A DNA stretch of 64,000 bases from Microvirga antarctica (GTDB lineage Bacteria; Pseudomonadota; Alphaproteobacteria; Rhizobiales; Beijerinckiaceae), in NCBI RefSeq assembly GCF_017921815.1, contig NZ_JAGEMM010000001.1:558001-622000 (forward strand). The letters are read 5' to 3'. The translations under genes and the position numbers were made by a program. Below, piece after piece: positions 17,495-26,082 of the stretch (within the stretch, counting starts at the first letter, position 1; the number at the start of each line of letters is the position of its first letter). A model generated the notes under the pieces. That model searched no databases. It worked only from the letters and a program-made list of their open reading frames with translations, and was not told the origin of the DNA.

Positions 17495-17671
17495 ATGCCT
17501 GACCGTATTCCCCATTTGTTCGACCCCGAACACCGCGAGGCCGTCCGGCTTTCCTGGAAGAGCCGCCATATCCCCTGGGGGACGATCCTTCTTGGCTCGT
17601 TGATTGTTTCCGGGGTGCTCTCGGCCATTCTCACTGTCGTGGCGGAAGGACCCGCCAATCCGCAGCCTTAG
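17495..17671 (+). CDS. Small single-pass membrane protein
   Basis: 58 residues from ATG 17495 (a GTG at 17486 would add three). One hydrophobic segment is visible (WGTILLGSLIVSGVLSAILT) after a charged N-terminal half. Function unknown. Confidence 0.55.
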   Translation: MPDRIPHLFDPEHREAVRLSWKSRHIPWGTILLGSLIVSGVLSAILTVVAEGPANPQP

Positions 17672-17747
17672 GGTGGCGAATGGCGCAGCCTACTTCGCTC
17701 GGCGCCGGATTCAGGCCTATGGTGACATGCAGTGACGGAGGATCGCC

Positions 17748-18188
17748 ATGGATGATGCAGGCAGGCATATCGTGTGTCCCCATTGCGATGCGGTAAACCG
17801 CATTCCGCCCGAGCGGGAGGCCGGAAAAGCAAAGTGCGGGCGTTGCCACAAGCGTTTGTTCGAAGGTCGCGCATTACCCGTCGATACCCCGCGCTTCGAC
17901 ACGCATATCTCCCGTAACGATATCCCCGTCGTGGTGGATTTCTGGGCCGCGTGGTGCGGACCCTGCAAGGCCATGGCGCCAGTCTACGAGCGGGTTGCCT
18001 CCGAGCTCGAGCCGAACCTGCGCTTCCTGAAGGTCGACAGCGATGCCGAGCAGGCGCTCGCGGCGCGCTACAACATCCGCAGCATCCCGACCCTGATGCT
18101 CTTTCGGCAGGGGCGGATGGTGGCGCAGAGGGCCGGCGCCAGCGATGCTGCGAGCCTGCGCGCGTGGCTGCAGCAGCACAGGAACTGA
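17748..18188 (+). CDS. trxC: Thioredoxin 2 (zinc-ribbon thioredoxin)
   Basis: 146 residues. The N-terminal Zn ribbon has two CxxC pairs (CPHC and CGRC), then a thioredoxin domain with active site WAAWCGPCKAM and cis-proline loop SIPTLMLF. The length and domain order match TrxC. It reduces protein disulfides in the cytoplasm and in other bacteria is linked to oxidative stress. It appears monocistronic here. Confidence 0.93.
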   Translation: MDDAGRHIVCPHCDAVNRIPPEREAGKAKCGRCHKRLFEGRALPVDTPRFDTHISRNDIPVVVDFWAAWCGPCKAMAPVYERVASELEPNLRFLKVDSDAEQALAARYNIRSIPTLMLFRQGRMVAQRAGASDAASLRAWLQQHRN

Positions 18189-18361
18189 TTCCTGCCTTCC
18201 ATCACGACTTTGCGATTTGTCAATCTTGCCGTAAGTCTTGGGCCACGATCCCGGCGTTCCGCTCCCCGATTTTCCGTGAGCCCGCACCATGAATCGACGC
18301 AAGTCAGATCTTTCGATCGTCGCTAACGGTTGGTTAAAAGGCCGCGTGCACACTCTCCCGC

Positions 18362-19513
18362 ATGACCGGCACGCTCCTCATGACATCCGCTAATCGGCCG
18401 CGCGCCGCGTTGCCGCTCGGATTGCGGCTGTCGCTTGCGGCACTGGCACTCGTCACCGCCAGCACCGGCACGCAGGACGCGACCGCCAATGGCGATACGC
18501 GGAGCCTGACGATCCTTCACACCCACACCCGCGAGAGCCTCACGGTGACGTACCGTCGGGATGGACGCTATGACGAGCAGGCCCTGACCCAGCTCAACTG
18601 GCTTCTGCGCGACTGGCGCACGGACGAACCGGTGAAGATGGACCCGCGGCTGTTCGACGTGGTGTGGGAGGTCTACAGGGACGTCGGCTCCAGCGAGCCG
18701 GTCAACATCGTCTCGGCCTATCGTTCACCCGCCACCAACGGCATGCTGCGGCGGCGGTCGAGCGGCGTGTCCGAGCACAGCCAGCATATGCTCGGCAAGG
18801 CCATGGACATCCGGCTGACGGATGTGGATACCGGCCGTCTGAGGGCCGCGGCCATGCGCCTGCAATATGGCGGGGTCGGCTATTACGGCTCAAGCGCCTT
18901 TGTCCATCTCGATACCGGCTCTGTCCGGGCCTGGCCGCGCATGTCGCAGGACCAGCTCGCGCGCCTGTTCCCGGACGGCAAGACGGTCCACCTCCCCGCC
19001 AACGGCAAACCGCTTTCCGGCTATGAGCTGGCGAAGGCCGAGATCGTGCCCCGCAACGCGGCCCTGGCCCAGCAGGCGTCCGCTGGCGGCGGATCCCTCG
19101 GAGGCCTGTTTGCCGGTCTCTTCGGAAAATCAAAACCCGCGCCCGCTCCGGTCGAGCCCGCCCCTGTGCAGGTGGCCAGTGCGACGCCTGAGCCGGTGGC
19201 CATCGCGGTCGCCTCGACCCCATTGCCGCCGTTGCCGCCGCGCCGCCCGGCCTCGCAGCCGATCGTCATGGCGAGCGCAGACGGGACGATGCTGCCCATT
19301 TCGGCTGCACAGCCCTCCGTTCAGCCTTCGGGGCCGCCCCGGCCCACCACAAACTGGTCGGAGCCCAAGACCGCCGTCCAGGCCCTGTTCGATTCGCGCA
19401 CCGCATCCCTCAACCTGACGTTCTCGGCAGAATCGCATAGCGATCTGACGATCACCCGGTTCAGCGGCCCGGCCGTCAAGCCGCTGCCGGTTCTGCGCCA
19501 GGCGAGCCTGTAA
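18362..19513 (+). CDS. DUF882 / M15-like secreted peptidase
   Basis: 383 residues. A signal-like N-terminus is followed by a YcbK/DUF882 domain (residues about 50-210). It contains SAYRSPATNGMLRR, EHSQHMLGKAMDIRL with the zinc-ligand histidine and aspartate, and GGVGYYGSSAFVHLDTG with the third ligand. Such proteins cleave or bind peptidoglycan peptides. The C-terminal ~170 residues are a Pro/Ala-rich low-complexity tail with no recognised domain. It converges with cobF. Confidence 0.82.
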   Translation: MTGTLLMTSANRPRAALPLGLRLSLAALALVTASTGTQDATANGDTRSLTILHTHTRESLTVTYRRDGRYDEQALTQLNWLLRDWRTDEPVKMDPRLFDVVWEVYRDVGSSEPVNIVSAYRSPATNGMLRRRSSGVSEHSQHMLGKAMDIRLTDVDTGRLRAAAMRLQYGGVGYYGSSAFVHLDTGSVRAWPRMSQDQLARLFPDGKTVHLPANGKPLSGYELAKAEIVPRNAALAQQASAGGGSLGGLFAGLFGKSKPAPAPVEPAPVQVASATPEPVAIAVASTPLPPLPPRRPASQPIVMASADGTMLPISAAQPSVQPSGPPRPTTNWSEPKTAVQALFDSRTASLNLTFSAESHSDLTITRFSGPAVKPLPVLRQASL

Positions 19514-19537
19514 GGGCGACCGAGACCGGCACGACCC

Positions 19538-20290
19538 TCACTCAGCGTCGCGCCTGAGCAGATAGGTATCCATGATCCAGCCCTTCCGGCGTCGCAGGTC
19601 TTCGCGAAGGCGCAGGATCTCGTCCGCCACATCCTTGAGCCTTCCATGGATGAGCACCTCGTCCGGTGTGCCGAGATAGGCGCCCCAGAAGATGTGGCCT
19701 TCCTCCTGGCGCAACGCGCGAAGGCCCGCGCCCGAATCCAGCAGCACGACGCTGTCCTCCTCGAACCCGGACGCCACCCGCCGGCCCGTCGTCACCATGA
19801 CCGGTTCCCCGATCCGGTTGAGGGGAATCCGGTGGCCGGCCGCCAGAGCCTGCATCGCGCTGATGCCGGGAATGACCTGATAGGCAAAGGCGGGTACGCC
19901 CCGGGCCAGGATCTGCTGCAGGATGCGGATGGTGCTGTCGTAAAAGGCAGGGTCGCCCCAGACCAGAAACGCGCCGCACTGACCATCGGCCAGTTCGTCC
20001 CGGATCAACGTTTCGAAGACCTGCGCCTTGTCGGCGTGCCAGGCGTCGACGCCGGCCTTGTAGTCGCTGCTGGCGCGGTCGCGCTCCGGTTGGGGCACCC
20101 TCACCGTGCGGTAATTTTCATGGGTGATGAACCGACGGCAGATCTCATCGCGCAGGTCGACCAGCTCCCCCGCCGCCTCGCCCTTGTCGAGGACGAAGAA
20201 GACGTCAACGGTATTGAGGGCGTTGATGGCCTGAACCGTCATGTAATCGGGATTGCCGGCCCCGATTCCGATCACCAGAATCTGTTTCAT
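19538..20290 (-). CDS. cobF: Precorrin-6A synthase (deacetylating)
   Basis: 250 residues of the tetrapyrrole methylase family. It uses SAM to methylate C1 of precorrin-5 and release the acetyl group, an oxygen-dependent-route step. The SAM loop GIGAGNPDYMTVQA is at the N-terminus and HIFWGAYLGTPDEV lies in the C-terminal half. It sits 6 nt behind cobO, so the two form a minus-strand operon divergent from the main cob operon. Confidence 0.92.
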   Translation of the reverse strand: MKQILVIGIGAGNPDYMTVQAINALNTVDVFFVLDKGEAAGELVDLRDEICRRFITHENYRTVRVPQPERDRASSDYKAGVDAWHADKAQVFETLIRDELADGQCGAFLVWGDPAFYDSTIRILQQILARGVPAFAYQVIPGISAMQALAAGHRIPLNRIGEPVMVTTGRRVASGFEEDSVVLLDSGAGLRALRQEEGHIFWGAYLGTPDEVLIHGRLKDVADEILRLREDLRRRKGWIMDTYLLRRDAE

Positions 20291-20296
20291 GAGAAG

Positions 20297-20911
20297 CTAG
20301 AACTCGATTCCCTGCTGGGATTTCACGCCGGCGGCGAAATGGTGCTTGATCAGGGTCATCTCGGTCACGAGATCGGCGGCCGCGATCAGCTCGGGTTTCG
20401 CGTTGCGGCCGGTGATGACCACATGGAGGTCGGACCGGCGCGCCTGCAAGGCTGCGACGACCGATTCGAGATCAAGGTAATCGTAGCGCAGGGCGATGTT
20501 GAGCTCGTCCAGGACGATGAGCCGGATGTCGTCGCGGGCCATCAGGTCCCTGGCCTTGTCCCAGGCGCGGGTCGCTGCGGCGATATCCCGTTCGCGATCC
20601 TGGGTTTCCCAGGTGAAACCCTCGCCCATCGTGTGCCACTCCACAAGGTCGCTGAACCGGTCGAGCGCGGCTTTCTCGCCGGTGCTCCAGGCCCCCTTGA
20701 TGAACTGCACCACGCCGACCTTCCAGCCATGACCGAGCGCGCGCAGCATGAGCCCGAAGGCTGCGGTGGATTTTCCCTTGCCGGAGCCCGTATGGACGAC
20801 GAGCAGACCCTTCTCGATGGTTTTCGAGGCCACCTCGCGATCCTGAACGTCCTTGCGCTTGGCCATCTTCGCCTTGTGGCGCGCCGCCATCTCGTCGTCC
20901 GAAGGCATCAT
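20297..20911 (-). CDS. cobO: Cob(I)yrinic acid a,c-diamide adenosyltransferase
   Basis: 204 residues of the CobA/CobO family; transfers the adenosyl group of ATP to Co(I) corrinoid. The P-loop HTGSGKGKSTAAFG and VGVVQFIKGAW are diagnostic, followed by DDIRLIVLDELNIALRYDYL. ATG 20911 is chosen because AGGAGA precedes it at about 8 nt; the frame is open much further upstream, through the riboswitch antisense, which is not coding. Shares its upstream gap with the B12 riboswitch of the opposite operon, but the riboswitch is oriented away from cobO. Confidence 0.93.
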   Translation of the reverse strand: MMPSDDEMAARHKAKMAKRKDVQDREVASKTIEKGLLVVHTGSGKGKSTAAFGLMLRALGHGWKVGVVQFIKGAWSTGEKAALDRFSDLVEWHTMGEGFTWETQDRERDIAAATRAWDKARDLMARDDIRLIVLDELNIALRYDYLDLESVVAALQARRSDLHVVITGRNAKPELIAAADLVTEMTLIKHHFAAGVKSQQGIEF

Positions 20912-21021
20912 CGGTTGGTCTCCTGCAAGGCCGCCGTTGGAACCCGGCCGCGCCCGCCAGTCAAGCCGCAGGGCGTGGTTCGGCGTTGCCCGCAAGAGCC
21001 GGACAGGATATGCATCGAAGC

Positions 21022-21175
21022 GACGGTGCCTCGCTCGCGAGGTGAAAAGGGAACGCGGTTCAAGCCGCGGCTGCCCCCGCAACTGTAAGCAGCGATGCCT
21101 GCTCCAAGAGCCACTGAACACCTGTTCGGGAAGGCGGAGCCGGTGCTGCGAGCCAGGAGACCTGCCGTCGCATCG
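21022..21175 (+). promoter_or_regulatory. Cobalamin riboswitch upstream of the DUF1636-cobW-cobN operon
   Basis: Conserved B12-aptamer blocks in order: AAAGGGAACGCGGTTCAAG, the B12 box GCTGCCCCCGCAACTGTAAG (about 21070-21090), CCACTG, GGGAAGGCGGAGC, and AGCCAGGAGACCTGCC. They are on the plus strand and end about 140 bp before the DUF1636 start. Binding of adenosylcobalamin is expected to lower expression of the operon. The boundaries are approximate. Confidence 0.95.
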
Positions 21176-21216
21176 CTTCCTTCGGGCCAATCGGGCGGGG
21201 TGTCCTGTTGGCTGTA

Positions 21217-21237
21217 TCGGGCCGTTTTACGGCCCGA
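21217..21237 (+). promoter_or_regulatory. Hairpin between the B12 aptamer and the first gene
   Basis: Perfect 8-bp stem (21217-21224 with 21230-21237) with a TTTTA loop, downstream of the aptamer and upstream of the DUF1636 start. No T-run follows, so it does not look like a simple intrinsic terminator; it may be part of the expression platform. Confidence 0.45.
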
Positions 21238-21315
21238 CCTCGTCCGTGGAAGCTCAGGGTTCTCGCGTCGGCCGTTTTCGAACGGCGGTTCGAGGGCCGA
21301 CCGGAGCGGTCGCGC

Positions 21316-21738
21316 ATGATGGACGATGGACGAACAAAACTCGACGACACGGTGATGCTTTACGTATGCGTCACCTGCCGCAAGGCGGGCGAGCCAGAGA
21401 CGGAAACGCGCCCGGGGGCGCGCCTGCACGCTGCCCTCGCCGATGCCCTCAATTCCCCCTCGCCGATCCGCATCGAGCCGGTGGAGTGCCTCAGCGGCTG
21501 CAAGCGCGGCTGCACCATCGCCGTCGCCGGCCCGGGCCGCTGGACCTATGTCTACGGCGATCTCGATCCCGAAACCTCGGTCGCGGCGATCCTCGAGGGC
21601 GTTCGGCTCTATGGCGAGACCACCGACGGTCTCGTGCCCTGGCGCAGCCGGCCCGACATCTTCCGCAAGGGCGTCCTCGCCCGCATTCCTTCTGCCCCGC
21701 TTTCCCCCAAGAACCCGCTCCCGGACAGGACCTCATGA
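21316..21738 (+). CDS. DUF1636 metal-binding protein of the cobalamin operon
   Basis: 140 residues. Six cysteines are arranged as CVTCRK near the N-terminus and CLSGCKRGCTIAV in the middle, like thioredoxin-fold [2Fe-2S] proteins. Family members are found next to cobW/cobN in alphaproteobacteria and are proposed to help cobalt handling. First gene behind the riboswitch; its TGA overlaps the cobW ATG. The start at 21316 has GGAGCGG upstream; ATG 21319 is equally possible. Confidence 0.8.
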   Translation: MMDDGRTKLDDTVMLYVCVTCRKAGEPETETRPGARLHAALADALNSPSPIRIEPVECLSGCKRGCTIAVAGPGRWTYVYGDLDPETSVAAILEGVRLYGETTDGLVPWRSRPDIFRKGVLARIPSAPLSPKNPLPDRTS

Positions 21739-22769
21739 CCGACCTCACCAAGATCCCCTGCACCATCGTGACCGGCTTCCTCGGCGCCGGCAAAACCACC
21801 CTGGTGCGCAATCTCCTGCAGAATGCCGGCGGACGCCGCCTTGCGGTGCTGGTCAACGAATTCGGCGATATCGGTTTTGACGGCTCCTTCATCGAAGGCT
21901 GCGGCATCGAGGGCTGCAGCGAGGATGACATCGTCGAACTCGCCAATGGCTGCATCTGCTGCACGGTCGCTGACGATTTCGTCCCCGCACTGAACAAGCT
22001 GCTCGACCGGCCGAACCCGCCGGAACACATCATCATCGAAACGTCCGGGCTCGCGCTGCCGAAACCGCTGGTGACGGCCTTCAACTGGCCGTCGATCCGC
22101 TCACGCGTGACGGTGGACGGGGTGATCGCGGTGGTGGACGGCCCGGCGGTCGCCGCAGGCTTCTTCGCCGACGATCCGGAGGCGCTCGCAGCCCAGCGCG
22201 CGGCCGATTCCTCGGTTGAACACGACAATCCGCTCGAGGAGGTCTTCGAGGACCAGATCCTCTGCGCGGATCTGATCCTGCTCAACAAGGCGGATCTCAT
22301 GAGCGCCGACGACAAGGCGCGGGTGAGGCAGGACATCGCGGCCCACCTTCCGCGCTCAGTCAAGATCGTCGAGACCGATCACAGCGGCGTCGAGCCGGCC
22401 CTGATCCTCGGCCTGAAGGCTGCCGTCGAGGGGGACCTGTCCGCCCGTCCCTCGCATCACGACGGCGAGGAGGGGCACGATCACGACGATTTCGACAGCA
22501 TCGCCATCCCGGTCGGCACCGTGGCATCGGCCGAGGCGCTGGCCCTGCGGGTCGGCAAGGCCGCCGAGGCGGATGGCGTCTTGCGGATCAAGGGATTCGT
22601 GCCGGTCGAAGGCCGGCCCATGCGCTTGGTCGTCCAGGGCGTCGGCCGCCGCATCGCGCATCATTACGACCGCCCCTGGACACCAGGCGAGGACCGGCAG
22701 GGACGTCTGGTGGTGATCGGCCTCAAGGGCTTCGACAGGGCTTCCGTCGAGCAGGCGCTCGCAGGCTAG
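21735..22769 (+). CDS. cobW: CobW G3E-family GTPase, cobalt metallochaperone
   Basis: 344 residues. P-loop GFLGAGKTTLVRN, the metal-binding GCICCTV motif of COG0523 proteins, the GTP-base motif LLNKADLM, and a His/Asp-rich loop (HHDGEEGHDHDDFD) before the C-terminal CobW_C domain. CobW is thought to deliver Co(II) to the CobNST chelatase. It overlaps DUF1636 by ATGA and lies 1 nt before cobN. Confidence 0.93.
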   Translation: MTDLTKIPCTIVTGFLGAGKTTLVRNLLQNAGGRRLAVLVNEFGDIGFDGSFIEGCGIEGCSEDDIVELANGCICCTVADDFVPALNKLLDRPNPPEHIIIETSGLALPKPLVTAFNWPSIRSRVTVDGVIAVVDGPAVAAGFFADDPEALAAQRAADSSVEHDNPLEEVFEDQILCADLILLNKADLMSADDKARVRQDIAAHLPRSVKIVETDHSGVEPALILGLKAAVEGDLSARPSHHDGEEGHDHDDFDSIAIPVGTVASAEALALRVGKAAEADGVLRIKGFVPVEGRPMRLVVQGVGRRIAHHYDRPWTPGEDRQGRLVVIGLKGFDRASVEQALAG

Positions 22770-22770
22770 G

Positions 22771-25700
22771 ATGCACCTTCTCCCGGTCACATCCGTCTCG
22801 CTCGATGAGAGCGACAGGGCCATCGACCTGGATCAGGCGCCGGGCGACGTTCTCGCCTTGTCGTTCACCGACAGCGATCTCAGCGCGCTGGCGGCAGCCC
22901 ATACGGCCGGTGGGGCGGACCTCCCTTCCCTCCGGCTTGCCAGCCTGCGGCAGCTGAAACATCCGCTCTCGGTGGATCTCTACGCCGACAAAACCGCGAT
23001 CCATGCCCGGTTCATTCTGGTGCGCTGCCTCGGCGGCCTCGATTACTGGCGCTATGGGCTGGAGCGCCTCCGCGATCTGTGTCGCGAAGGCGGAATTCCC
23101 CTTGCCATCCTGCCCGGCGACGACCGGCCGGATGAGCGCCTGTCGGCCTTCTCCACCGTGGCGCCCGATCTGGTGGATGACCTCGACTCCTATTTTCGCG
23201 CCGGCGGTGTCGAGAACATGCAGGCCCTGCTGCGTCGGATCGGGCAGGTGATCGGCTCGCCCGGGCCCGCCGAGGTGCCCCGAACGATCCCGAGAGCCTT
23301 CGCGTGGTCGGCGGAGGACGGGGTTCATGACGTGGGCAGCGCCTGCCGGGCGCTTCCCGCCAATCGACCGGTGGCCTATCTCATCGTCTACCGATCCGCG
23401 ATCCTGTCCGCCGACACTCTGGCGATCGCTGCCCTCAGCGAGGCGCTTGCGGCACGGGGGCTTGCCCCTCTGGTTCTCGCGGTTGCCAGCCTGAAGGACG
23501 ACGACGCGGTCGACCTCCTGCGATCCGCCTTGGCGTTGCGCGCGCCCGACATCATCCTCACCGGCACGGTCTTCTCGGCCCGCGAGGGCGAAACCTTCGT
23601 GCTCGACGCCGCCGATTGTCCGATCCTGCAGGTGCTGTCGGCCAGTTCCACCCGGGCCGCATGGCTGGCCTCGGAACGGGGCCTGTCGGGCTCCGACATG
23701 ACGATGCAGGTCGTGCTGCCGGAGTTCGACGGGCGGATCGCCATCGGGCCCATCGCCTTCAAGGAAGAGACCCCGCCCCATCCGCAACTCGGCTTCACGG
23801 GCAAGCGCCAGGTGCCGGACCCGGACGGCATCGCGCTGGCGGCCGATCAGGTCCTCGGCTGGGTCCGGCTCCGGCGCACGCGTCCCGCTGACCGGCATCT
23901 TGCCCTCATCCTGTCCGATTACCCGGCGCGCGGCGGACGGGCAGGCTTTGCGGTGGGCCTCGACACGCCCGCGAGCGTCTGCCGGATCTTCGATTGCCTC
24001 GCGCAGGAGGGCTACGCCGTCGCCCGCGATTTCGACGGCGAAGGCCTGATGCATGCGCTCACGCAAGGCCCGCCGTCCTTCGCCGTGTATCTGGAAGACT
24101 ACCAGGTCTGGCTGGCGGCTCTGCCGGGTTCCGAGCGCGAGGCGATCGACGCCGCCTGGGGTGCGGCGGAGTCCGATCCGAGCGTCGTCGACCGCGCATT
24201 CCGGTTCCGCGCCCATCGCGCCGGGAATTGTCTCGTCGCGCTGCAACCCGACCGTGGACGGGGTGCGGACCGGAAGGCCGTTTATCACGACCCCGGTTCG
24301 CCCCCTTCCCACGCCTATCTGGCGTTCTATCTCGGCTTGCGGCAGGACGAGCGGATCGACGCCCTCATTCATCTGGGCACCCACGGCACCACCGAGTGGC
24401 TGCCCGGGAAGGCCGTGGCCCTGTCGGGCGCCTGCGCGCCACGGCTCGCGATCGGCTCCTTGCCGGTCATCTACCCGTTCATCGTCGACGATCCAGGCGA
24501 GGCGGCGCCTGCCAAAAGGCGGCTTGCCGGAATCACCGTCGGACACATGACGCCTGCCGTTGCAGGAGCCGACCTCTCGGACGACATGGCCGTGATCCGC
24601 GAGCTGGTGGAGGAATATGCCTCTGCGCAGAGCCTCGATCCGCGCCGGGCGTCCCTGATTTCCCGCGAGATCATGGAACGGGCCGAGAGCGCGGGATTGT
24701 TCGCGAATTGTGCGGTGGAAGCCGACACGCCGCTTGACGAGGCGCTGACGGCGCTCGACGCGCATCTGTGCGATTTAGCCGAAGTGGTGAGCCGCGACGG
24801 ACTGCATATCTTCGGCGAGGGCGCTGGCGAGTGGGCCGCCTGTGGGCATGGCGAGCGCGACGGCCTCCTGCGGGCGCTTGACGGCCGCTTCGTGATTCCC
24901 GGCCCCGCCGGCTCGCCCTCTCGGGGGCGGCGGGATGTGATGCCGACCGGGCGCAATCTCGCAACCCTCGATCCGCGCGCCATCCCGACCCGCTCCGCTG
25001 CGGCCCTCGGCGCACGCGCCGCCGCTGAGATCATCCGACGTCACCTTCAGGACGAAGGCGACTATCCCCGCCGGGTCGTCATGGACCTGTGGGCCTCCCC
25101 GACCCTGCGCTCTGGCGGCGAGGACATGGCCCACGCCATGGCACTGATGGGCGTCCGCCCGCGCTGGGACACCGCTTCCACCCGCGTGACCGGCTTCGAG
25201 ATCGTGCCCGCCCCCCTGCTCGATCACCCGCGCATCGACGTGACGCTGCGAATTTCCGGCGTCTTTCGCGACACCTTCCCCGACCAGATCGTGCTGCTCG
25301 ATCGCGCCGCCCGCGCGGTGGCGGCCCTCGAGGAGGAGGATGAGTGGAATGCGCTCGCCGCCGCCCGCCGCCGGGGCGAACCCCTGAGCCGGATCTTCGG
25401 CGCGGCGCCCGGCCGCTTCGGAGCCGGTGTTGCCGGCACGGCTTTGGACGAGGATTGGCAGACGAGAGACGATCTCGGGCGCGCCTATCTGGCCCAGACC
25501 TCGCATGCCTTCGGACAGACCGACGACGGACAGGCGGACCCGTCCTTTGCCGAGCGGGTCGCGGCGGCCGAGGCCTTTGTCCATGTCACCGACGTTGCCG
25601 AGCGCGATCTTCTCGATGGCGATTCGACCGGCGATGCGGTGGGCGGGTTTGCGGCGGCGTCCCGGTTGCTGGGCGCCAACCCGCAGCTCTACAGCCTCGA

Positions 25701-26082
25701 CACCAGCCGCACGGAAACGCCGAAGGCCCGCACCCTGCGCGAGGACATCGCCCGTCTCGTCCATGGCCGCCTCGTCAATCCACGCTGGATCGAAGCCAAC
25801 ATGCGCCATGGCTGGCGCGGAGCCGCCGAACTCGCCCAAGGGGTGGATGCCCTCTATGTTTTTGCTGCCACCACGGACGCGGTCACGAACGCCGCCCTCG
25901 ATGCGGTCTACAACGCCTATGTGGGGGACGAAGCCCTCAATGGCCGCATCCAGGCGGCGAATCCCGCCGCCGCCGACGCCATCGTGGCCAGGCTCGCCGA
26001 TGCGCGGCAGCGCGGATTATGGGTGAGCCGGCGCAATTCGGTCGATGCGCGGCTCGACGCCCTGCTGGGCGCAACGCCATGA
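22771..26082 (+). CDS. cobN: Cobaltochelatase subunit CobN
   Basis: 1103 residues, the large subunit that binds hydrogenobyrinic acid a,c-diamide and inserts Co(II) with the AAA subunits CobS and CobT, which are not in this window. Typical blocks are DALIHLGTHGTTEWLPGKA, LAIGSLPVIYPFIVDDPGEA, GGEDMAHAMALMGVRPRWD and ATTDAVTNAALDAVYNAYVG. It is somewhat shorter than the ~1270-residue form of Pseudomonas denitrificans. The stop overlaps the cobG start. Confidence 0.95.
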   Translation: MHLLPVTSVSLDESDRAIDLDQAPGDVLALSFTDSDLSALAAAHTAGGADLPSLRLASLRQLKHPLSVDLYADKTAIHARFILVRCLGGLDYWRYGLERLRDLCREGGIPLAILPGDDRPDERLSAFSTVAPDLVDDLDSYFRAGGVENMQALLRRIGQVIGSPGPAEVPRTIPRAFAWSAEDGVHDVGSACRALPANRPVAYLIVYRSAILSADTLAIAALSEALAARGLAPLVLAVASLKDDDAVDLLRSALALRAPDIILTGTVFSAREGETFVLDAADCPILQVLSASSTRAAWLASERGLSGSDMTMQVVLPEFDGRIAIGPIAFKEETPPHPQLGFTGKRQVPDPDGIALAADQVLGWVRLRRTRPADRHLALILSDYPARGGRAGFAVGLDTPASVCRIFDCLAQEGYAVARDFDGEGLMHALTQGPPSFAVYLEDYQVWLAALPGSEREAIDAAWGAAESDPSVVDRAFRFRAHRAGNCLVALQPDRGRGADRKAVYHDPGSPPSHAYLAFYLGLRQDERIDALIHLGTHGTTEWLPGKAVALSGACAPRLAIGSLPVIYPFIVDDPGEAAPAKRRLAGITVGHMTPAVAGADLSDDMAVIRELVEEYASAQSLDPRRASLISREIMERAESAGLFANCAVEADTPLDEALTALDAHLCDLAEVVSRDGLHIFGEGAGEWAACGHGERDGLLRALDGRFVIPGPAGSPSRGRRDVMPTGRNLATLDPRAIPTRSAAALGARAAAEIIRRHLQDEGDYPRRVVMDLWASPTLRSGGEDMAHAMALMGVRPRWDTASTRVTGFEIVPAPLLDHPRIDVTLRISGVFRDTFPDQIVLLDRAARAVAALEEEDEWNALAAARRRGEPLSRIFGAAPGRFGAGVAGTALDEDWQTRDDLGRAYLAQTSHAFGQTDDGQADPSFAERVAAAEAFVHVTDVAERDLLDGDSTGDAVGGFAAASRLLGANPQLYSLDTSRTETPKARTLREDIARLVHGRLVNPRWIEANMRHGWRGAAELAQGVDALYVFAATTDAVTNAALDAVYNAYVGDEALNGRIQAANPAAADAIVARLADARQRGLWVSRRNSVDARLDALLGATP

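Noticed and set aside
21217..21237. Intrinsic terminator call for the hairpin behind the B12 aptamer
   Set aside because: No T-tract follows the stem, so I list it only as a regulatory hairpin.
22723..24765. 680-codon minus-strand open frame opposite cobN
   Set aside because: Antisense shadow of cobN; no recognisable motif.
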